From NCBI GenBank assembly GCA_001414485.1, contig LLEY01000072.1:248001-312000 (forward strand): DNA of 64,000 nucleotides. The letters are read 5' to 3'. The stretch is from Calycina herbarum. Taxonomy: Eukaryota > Ascomycota > Leotiomycetes > Helotiales > Pezizellaceae. The notes below the pieces were generated by a model that was not told where the DNA came from, did no database searches, and saw only the letters and a program-made list of their open reading frames with translations. The position numbers and the translations under genes were made by a program. Of this stretch, positions 57,985 through 64,000 are shown one piece after another; position 1 is the stretch's first letter; each line of letters begins with the position of its first letter.

Positions 57985-59260
57985 ATTGTAACTTCATTCG
58001 ATAATCTCAAATTTTAGAGCCTTTTAGGAAAATAGATTTAAGTAGCTTTTAAAAAGATAAAATCATAAAAAAATTATTCTCTAAGAATTTTAGTATACTA
58101 TAAATAATTGAATCGTTTTACTGAATACTAAATTCTCTACACGTTAAACGTTATTTATTTAATTCTATTTTTTTAAAAAGTTTAAAGTAATATTAATAAA
58201 CAAACCTTCTTCTTATTATTAAAGCAGCTGAAACTCTATTCATTCTATTTGTACTTAAATAATTCTATTCTCTAAACTAGTTAGAATAATATCTAAAAAT
58301 AAACGATTTTACTAGAAATATAAACTTCCTTGCTATCTTATCTTTAGTTGATTATTTCTATTCTCTTAGGCAGTTAGTAAAATAGTAAAAAATAAATTCT
58401 CTTACTAGAACAATTAAAACACGTTTCGTTGTAATCTTATTCGTATGATTTTATTTCCTTAAATATTTAGTACAGTTGTAATTAATAAACTATTTTAAGA
58501 AGAGAAGTCGTTTGCTTATTATCGTAACTTCATTTACACGAGTGGTTTTTATAAGGCGAGTTCTTTTTATATAATAGTAATAGTTGAACGGACTTGTGAC
58601 AAACAAGCGATAATTATTTCATCGCAACCTTATTCGTATAATTGAGTTTTCCCAGCTCGTTAGTATAATCTAATAAGTGAGCGATTTTACGCGAGAACCC
58701 ATTTCAAGTATTATAGTAACTTTATTCGTATAAATTAATTATTCTAGTTCTTTGAGATAATAGTAACAATTGAACTAACTTCGGACGAACCAGCAGAATA
58801 CATTTCATCGCAACGTAAGTCATAAAATTCAAGTATTCTAATTCTTTAGGACAATATTAATAAGTGGGACTTCTTACGTCGAGAAGCTATTTTGTGTATT
58901 ATAGTAACTTCATTCTTGCAGTTTCGTTATCCTAGCTAGTTTGGACAATACCAATTGATAGATGATTTTACGACAAACTGTGGAAGTGTACTTCATCGTA
59001 ACCCCATTCCTACAATTGAGTTTCGCTAGCCCTTTGGTACAATATCAATGAGCAAGCGATTTTGCGACGAAACCCCAATTTGAGTGTTCAGTAACTCCGA
59101 TCGTGTAATTCGAGAGTCCTAGCTCTTTAGGACAATAGGTATTGATGGCCGATTTTACGAACAATAAAAATAATCTTACCGCATCCTTAGTTGTACAATT
59201 GCATTTTCTCATAATCTTTGGTACAATAGCAACAATTGAAGGAAGTTTCGTCATAATTCA
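57985..59260 (+). repeat. decaying tandem array, period about 93-94 bp
   Basis: A degenerate unit recurs in the same orientation at near-constant spacing. One anchor (TCGTAACTTCATTCGTATAA-like) is found near 58431, 58521, 58621, 58714, 58807, 58900, 58993, 59087 and 59178. A second anchor (CGATTTTAC-like) is near 58107, 58302, 58397, 58487, 58679, 58866, 58960, 59054 and 59147. At least 12 units are implied. From 58521 rightward the anchors alternate between TTATAGTAAC and CATCGCAAC forms, suggesting a two-unit higher-order repeat of about 186 bp. Copies at the left are far more AT-rich and blurred than those at the right. Coding potential is nil. Confidence 0.8.
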
Positions 59261-59506
59261 AGTGTGCGCGCATACAATTGATGTTGGGATACCGCCATAC
59301 CATACTCAATTGATCTACTTCCTATTGTCTCCTGGCTTAAGCGAGCGATCGAAACCCGCTCCCCCGCATAGGTATATCTTTCTCGCTGCTCGCCCTCCTT
59401 TCCTTCTTCTTTCTCTTCTTCTTCGCCTTCCGTTACTTTCTTCAACGATATTTCTCGTCAATTTTACATACAACTCCCAACCAATTCCCCCTGCAAATCA
59501 TCCACC

Positions 59507-59896
59507 ATGGCTAGACTCTGGATGCGAGAGACGAAAGCGAAGATGACGATGGAGCGCAACAAACCCGCACCACCACCACCACCACCATCACCTACTCCAG
59601 CTCCCGTTTCCTCCTCCGCACCTCCTACCAGCGACCCCTTTTCCCTCATCGCCCTCGAGGCAGAACTCGATAGTGTCGCGGCCACCATAAAGCCTCCATC
59701 CCTCTGGACTTCCGGAGCATTCGTCACTTGGAGAATACTCGCGGCTGAGGGCCTCAGGGCCTATATAAAGTACATGGCACCGTTTCTGGAGTGGGAGGAG
59801 ACGAAGGAAGAGAGGAGAGAAGGGGGAATGGAGTGGATTTGGGAGGACGAGGAGTATTGGATGGAGGATTTTGAGTTGATGGATCAACGATTGTGA
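59507..59896 (+). CDS. uncharacterised 129-aa protein
   Basis: The ATG lies in an ideal context, TCCACCATGG, after a CT-rich leader, and opens a 129-codon frame. Residues about 18-42 are a poly-Pro/Ser/Ala linker (KPAPPPPPPSPTPAPVSSSA). The second half looks structured: LIALEAELDSVAATIKPPSL, SGAFVTWRILAAEGLRAYIK, then a strongly acidic, Trp-rich tail (MEWIWEDEEYWMEDFELMD). No family is recognised and no membrane segment or signal peptide is seen. It sits between the tandem array and a transposon relic, so it may be a young or lineage-specific gene. Coding is supported by start context and composition rather than homology. Confidence 0.55.
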   Translation: MARLWMRETKAKMTMERNKPAPPPPPPSPTPAPVSSSAPPTSDPFSLIALEAELDSVAATIKPPSLWTSGAFVTWRILAAEGLRAYIKYMAPFLEWEETKEERREGGMEWIWEDEEYWMEDFELMDQRL

Positions 59897-60119
59897 GGTC
59901 GCTGTACGTTTTTCCGCTTTCTTCTTTTTCCCATTTGCTTTTTTCTTTATCTTTTTGCATTTTCACTTCTTCTTGCCCCTTATTAGGCGAGGCATTCCTC
60001 CCCCCCCCCCCGGTTTTCAAGGCAATTAATTCACTTTTTTCTTCCCTGTTGGAACTCAGAGACTTTGGATTGACCCTTTATGGGTTTTGGAATTGGTCTT
60101 GAATTTTTACGAGTTGCTT
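59897..60119. other. short intergenic segment
   Basis: T-rich 3' sequence with a C12 tract at 60000-60011, ending at the transposon target site. Confidence 0.5.
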
Positions 60120-60121
60120 TA

Positions 60122-60172
60122 CGGAGGTACAGCGTGTATTAAAAGTAATCCCCCCCCTCCCCTGCACCTGCA
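60122..60172 (+). repeat. left terminal inverted repeat of the Tc1/mariner element
   Basis: Begins CGGAGGTACAGCGTGTATTA and ends at the palindrome-like CCTGCACCTGCA. It pairs with 60893-60943, differing at only a few positions. Confidence 0.92.
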
Positions 60173-60287
60173 GGTGGAGCGTAACCCTAAGCCTATTATA
60201 GTAATAAATCTACCCCAAAATGAAGCCTCGATGAAGCTCTTATAAACCATTCAAAAACTACTCGAAAAGCCCTCTATTCTAGCTAGA

Positions 60288-60750
60288 ATGGAGGGTGTGT
60301 ACGACCTTATCGACGAACTAGTAGCCCCTTATGGCCCTATTGTATACCCTCCTATTAAAAAACCACGAGCTGTAGAGATTACTCGAGACCAAAAGCGCGA
60401 TATAAAGCTCCTCTATGATATCGGTTGGTCCTATGGACAGATATACGACCAGTTTGGCTATACGGTACGGCAGATAGGCAAGGTATGTACGCAGTAAGCT
60501 ACGCCTCGTAAGAAGGGAAATGTCGGAGCGAAACCTGCTCTTACGCAGGCCTAGATAGAGGAACTGGTGGAGTTTGTATGCGCTTCTTTAAAGAACCGGC
60601 GGATGTCATACGCGTAGCTTGTAGAAGTCCTCGAGTTTGGAGTTAAAAGAGATGCTATTCGCAACGCCCTCTTAGGAGAAGGTTTCCACCGTCGTCTTGT
60701 AATGCGTAAGCCTCCGATTATAGAGAAGAACCGACAACCTTATTGAGAGT
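60288..60750 (+). pseudogene. truncated Tc1/mariner transposase, N-terminal part
   Basis: The first 69 codons are intact; the frame then meets TAA at 60495-60497, two TAG codons and two TGA codons while keeping the same reading frame to about 60760. Two helix-turn-helix DNA-binding units are discernible (GWSYGQIYDQFGYTVRQIG and the downstream RRMSYA to RDAIRNALLGEGFH). No DDE catalytic core follows. Because frame is kept and stops sit at Gln positions, the damage is by base substitution rather than indels. Confidence 0.82.
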
Positions 60751-60892
60751 ATGTATGATAGATGCTAGGCTGTAATTGATGTAAATGGGCTATTTACAAA
60801 GTACTAGAATAATAGTAATAGGAATAACCTTATAAAGTCTAAAATGTTGCTTCAATGATACTTCCTAATTAGGTGTAGTTTGTACTCGCTAA

Positions 60893-60943
60893 TGCAGGTG
60901 CAGGGGAGGGGGGGGGTTACCTTTAATACACGCTGTACCTCCG
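60893..60943 (-). repeat. right terminal inverted repeat of the Tc1/mariner element
   Basis: Reverse complement begins CGGAGGTACAGCGTGTATTA like the left end and is followed outward by TA. Confidence 0.92.
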
Positions 60944-60945
60944 TA

Positions 60946-61221
60946 TACTCAAAGTCGTCGTCGTTTTGCTGTTCTTGAAGTATTGGCACATTATTGCCGG
61001 TGATTGGTCAGATTTCGTCCGTGCTGACAGAAAACACTTCCAGGGTCGACCCCACTTCGAGATTCACGCGGTCTCGCGAGGTCGCTCGCGTCACCTTGCA
61101 ACAATTATACCTTCCACCGCCCACCACTTCCTGGAACCACCTCACACCCCCATACCATACCACACCGACTGTCTTTTCTATTTTGCCTTGCCCAGCTCCC
61201 GTCCTCACACATGCCATCAAA
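60946..61221. other. promoter region of the coilin-like gene
   Basis: About 275 nt between the transposon and the next ATG, with a CACC- and CT-rich leader from about 61110. The transposon therefore lies within 280 nt of the start codon. Confidence 0.45.
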
Positions 61222-64000
61222 ATGAGATTGCGGCTCACCGTTGAGCGTCATGCTCTCCCGCCAACGAACATCATCTGGCATATCGATAAAAGCTCTGCAC
61301 CCACCGTTCACTTTTTGCTGGAGAGGGTCAACGAGGTCATCCCAATCGAATCGGCGGATCAATGGGGCTTGGAAGATTATGCCGTTGAGCTGAAGGGTAG
61401 CAATGGCGTCAATTTTGAGTGTCTGCATTTCCAAGAAGTCTTCAAAGTGTTCAAAGAAGACGACGAAGTCCTGTAAGTTTGGCAGTGTCAAGCCTTGGTC
61501 TGCAGCATAGCTAACACATTCTTGCAGGATCCGCCCCCTCCTCACACGAGACCTAAAAGTACGAAGAATATCAGGCCGACATCAAATATCAGAAGATGGA
61601 AAACGGCTCTACGATGGGTTGGCATTCGGCCGCCCTTTACTAAAAACACCTGCGAGTCGACCAGATATCAAGATCCCTCCCCGCAAGCGCGCCAGATTGA
61701 TGATCGCCGAGGACGCCGAGAATGACGATGAAGACCAAGAAGAAATTACAGAGCGGCAGATGGTTCTCCATGCGGATTTCGAGGGCATTAATTCCGATTC
61801 CGATGACAACGAGGACTTCACGCCTGGACCAGATGACGATGAGGAAATGGCAGATGAAGATGAAGCTGAAGACGAGGACAAGGATTCTTCATCCGAATCA
61901 GAGGACGACTCGAGCCACGAAGACGACGATTCTATCTCGGGAGAACTCAAGGGCCTGGAAGAAGAGATCCAGGAGGGTAAGAGCAGTCAGCCAAAACAGG
62001 AAGAAGCAGGCTCTGACTCTGGTTCTGACTCCTCTTCTGATTCAGACGATGATGTTGTTCCTGAGCGCGATGGTTCCACCACAAGCAAAACCAAAGATGT
62101 CGTCGAGCAAGGATACCGGGAGGACACCGTGGACCAGCAAGGGGTAGATCAGGATGCTTATGATCAATCGCTCTCCCAGATACCAGATGAGAATGCTCGA
62201 GCCAAAATTCGTAAGTTGAATGCAACTTTCCCAGAATCTACGATCGGGCTCTGCGTACACATTTTCCAGGGCGCTCATAAAGATATGGAAGTTTCTTGGA
62301 GGGCTTTGTCGACCAATTATAAACCTATTGTATCCAAGAGTGTGTTTACTAAAAGTCTTCAAGAGCAAAATAATATGTCAATGTCACCGAGGCAATTGAA
62401 TCCGAAGAAGAGATCTGCTGAAGTTCTTGAAGATGACCTTGAAGATGTTGATGACAGTGCTAGCGATGTTGAAGAAGATAATGAAATGGTTCGCCGGTTT
62501 GATCAGCAAGGCTTTCCATCAGGTTCCATCTCTACTGGAAAAGTCTCAGTTACGAATTCCACAAGCCGCCATCGCAAGGAATCGGCCCCTGCTGAAAGTA
62601 GCAAGAGCATAAAATTCTCTCCAACAGAAGAAATCCTCTCAAACGGTCTCACCTCTACGCCATTCATCGATAAAGAGTTAGTACAAGAGGAGGAAGTGAG
62701 CTCCAACGACTCGTCTAGCAGCGGTTCCAGCGGCTCTAGCGACGAAGACGATCTGGATTACGGTGGCAATAAGGAAGATATGGAAGTCGACAATGATGAT
62801 ACAAGCACAAGTGGGAGCGATTCTTCCGATAACAACTCCGATTCTTCCGACGATTCCGACGCACAAGAAGCAAAGAAGCCAGCAAGCTCAGCCACGCATG
62901 GCAAAGCAACCTCGATCCGTTCCGATGAGTCTACAACATCTACATCTGGAAGTGATAGTGACTCGGACGAATCCAGCGACTCAAGTGACTCAAGTGACTC
63001 CAGCGATGAAGACGACGATGTACCAGAAGAGGTCTCGAGCAAGTCTACACCACCCATGGTCCAAGTAGCCCCAGGCAAAGGCAAATCAAGTACCAAAACA
63101 CGAAACACACGTAGGAGAAAGACAAATGTGTACCAGAGATATTTGCAAACTGGTATACTGCCAGCTGGGACTACATTTGCCGAGTTCGACAAAGGCAAAA
63201 TCACCGAGGAGATGACGCCAGAAGAAGTGGAAAGAAGACTACTCTCCGCCAAATCCAAAGACCAAGTAATCACAACAGACCCACCCATTTCTACATCCGA
63301 GGAATTCGATATACAGAGACAAAAGTTGCTCGATTCGTTGGCTTCTGGAGGTGTCGAAGTTGGCACACCTTCTCATGTTTCGCCCCAATTATCAAAAGAT
63401 GTTACTGCCTTATCCATCGCGCCGGAGACGCAGCAAGCACCTACACCACTACAGAAGCCAGAGAGTGCCAGTACGGAAGCTCATGATGCGCGTCCCTCCA
63501 CTGCCCCGGAAAATACTGCAAATGCACAAGAGTCATCCAAAGTTGCACCAACCTCTGTCGATTCATCTCAAACCAAACCAACACCAACACGGCGAGCCAA
63601 ATTGGATCTTGGCGCTGGGCGAAGAATGCTATTTCAGGCAATGGGGCTGAGAACCCCCAAAAATAAGGACGATGAGAATAAACTTCGCAATGACCTTATG
63701 AAAGACATCAAGCCGTTGAAATCCGTAAAGCCAGTTGAAGATCCAGTTCCCGATTCTCTTGATGAGGTCGAAAATGAAGACCCAGAAGCATGGAGGGAGA
63801 AGATCAACTACCGAGCTGTTGAATGTTGCCAGGAAGATGTCGAGTTGAGTGAGCCACCATTTCCATTCAAACAAAGATGGGATCCCCAACAACAAAATAC
63901 TTGGTCTCAGGGCGGTAAGCGGAAGAAAAATCAGCGAGAAGAACCTCAATATTATCAAGATTCAAATACATCTAAAAGCCAAAAACGTCGCAAAGGAAAG
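61222..64000 (+). CDS. coilin-like acidic nuclear protein, 5' part
   Basis: Exons 61222-61472 and 61528 onward give 908 codons, still open at the window edge. Residues 1-85 (MRLRLTVERHALPPTNIIWH, then LHFQEVFKVFKEDDEVLIRP) form a small ubiquitin-like fold resembling the coilin N-terminus, followed by AFGRPLLKTPASRPDIKIPP and a basic PRKRARL. Very acidic Ser/Asp/Glu tracts come next (DSSSESEDDSSHEDDD, SSDSSDSSDSSDED). In between, a segment KIRKLNATFPESTIGLCVHI to WRALSTNYKP resembles a CUE-type helical domain. Further on is NVYQRYLQTGILPAGTTFAE. Coilin organises Cajal bodies and snRNP maturation; a divergent coilin relative is known in fission yeast. The identification here is by layout and is tentative. 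A GT-AG pair at 62211-62269 is not used, as removing it would give an immediate stop. Confidence 0.72.

Larger units (their letters stand above)
60122..60943 (+). mobile_element. non-autonomous, stop-ridden Tc1/mariner-type element
   Basis: An 822-bp element bounded by 51-bp near-perfect inverted repeats and flanked on both sides by the dinucleotide TA (60120-60121 and 60944-60945), the target duplication of Tc1/mariner elements. The inner frame starts at ATG 60288 and encodes a transposase N-terminus with a helix-turn-helix (EITRDQKRDIKLLYDIGWSY, then GYTVRQIGK), followed after stops by IEELVEFVCA, VEVLEFGVKRDAIRNAL and MRKPPIIEKNRQ, recognisable from fungal Tc1-like transposases. Several stops replace Gln codons (TAA and TAG where CAA or CAG is expected), as C-to-T changes at CpA would give. 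The frame ends near 60750 and the catalytic DDE domain is absent, so an internal deletion made it immobile by itself. Confidence 0.88.

Noticed and set aside
62211..62269. possible intron with GTAAGT donor and TTCCAG acceptor in the coilin-like gene
   Set aside because: Its 59-nt length breaks the frame and gives a stop three codons later, while the unspliced frame stays open and encodes a CUE-like segment.

Overview
The window is nuclear DNA of a filamentous ascomycete (Pezizomycotina; perhaps Leotiomycetes, from the overall look only). Signs are genes broken by many 45-75 nt GT-AG introns, CTAAC-like branch points, families typical of moulds (SomA/Flo8 LisH regulator, 2EXR, CFEM, class II peroxidase, NmrA-like, fungal dienelactone hydrolases), CT-rich leaders, AT-rich decayed islands and a Tc1/mariner relic with C-to-T stop codons. 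There are no operons, CRISPR arrays, rRNA genes or tRNA genes that I can support.

Layout. 1-10.5 kb: C-terminal part of a Sac/hSac2 phosphoinositide phosphatase (+), a 4.4 kb gene-free stretch, a Yap-like bZIP factor (+), a seven-exon dienelactone hydrolase (+), and a low-complexity 369-aa protein (+). 10.5-20 kb: a decayed coding-like island, an RS-rich unknown protein (-), a probable frameshifted gene relic, an NmrA-like reductase (+) and a 2EXR protein (+). 20-29 kb, all on minus: an arginyl-tRNA synthetase paralogue that has lost both ATP-binding signatures, a MOSC/flavin reductase/2Fe-2S fusion, and a SomA/Flo8-type LisH regulator. 29-42 kb: a 4.1 kb divergent promoter region, a two-helix membrane protein (+), a 3 kb gene-free stretch holding a G-tract with an unresolved base, a seven-zinc-knuckle CNBP/Byr3/Gis2 protein with a 12-nt microexon (+), a candidate 51-aa membrane microprotein (+) and the meiotic recombinase DMC1 with 13 exons and a GC-AG intron (+). 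42-56 kb: a 998-aa CFEM transmembrane protein with a repeated cytoplasmic motif (-), a small polytopic membrane protein (-), a secreted class II haem peroxidase (-), RRP7 (+) preceded by an uORF, and a second dienelactone hydrolase (-). 56-64 kb: a gene-free zone with a decaying tandem array of about 93-94 bp period, a 129-aa ORF (+), a non-autonomous Tc1/mariner element with 51-bp inverted repeats and TA target sites, and the 5' part of a coilin-like acidic nuclear protein (+) that runs off the window.

The genes do not form a pathway; this is a normal mixed chromosomal neighbourhood. The most unusual items are the signature-less ArgRS paralogue, the decaying tandem array, the repeated STATQFEED-type motif in the CFEM protein, the microprotein 107 nt upstream of DMC1, and the microexon. 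All exon joins were worked out by eye from reading frame, splice consensus and family knowledge, without alignments.
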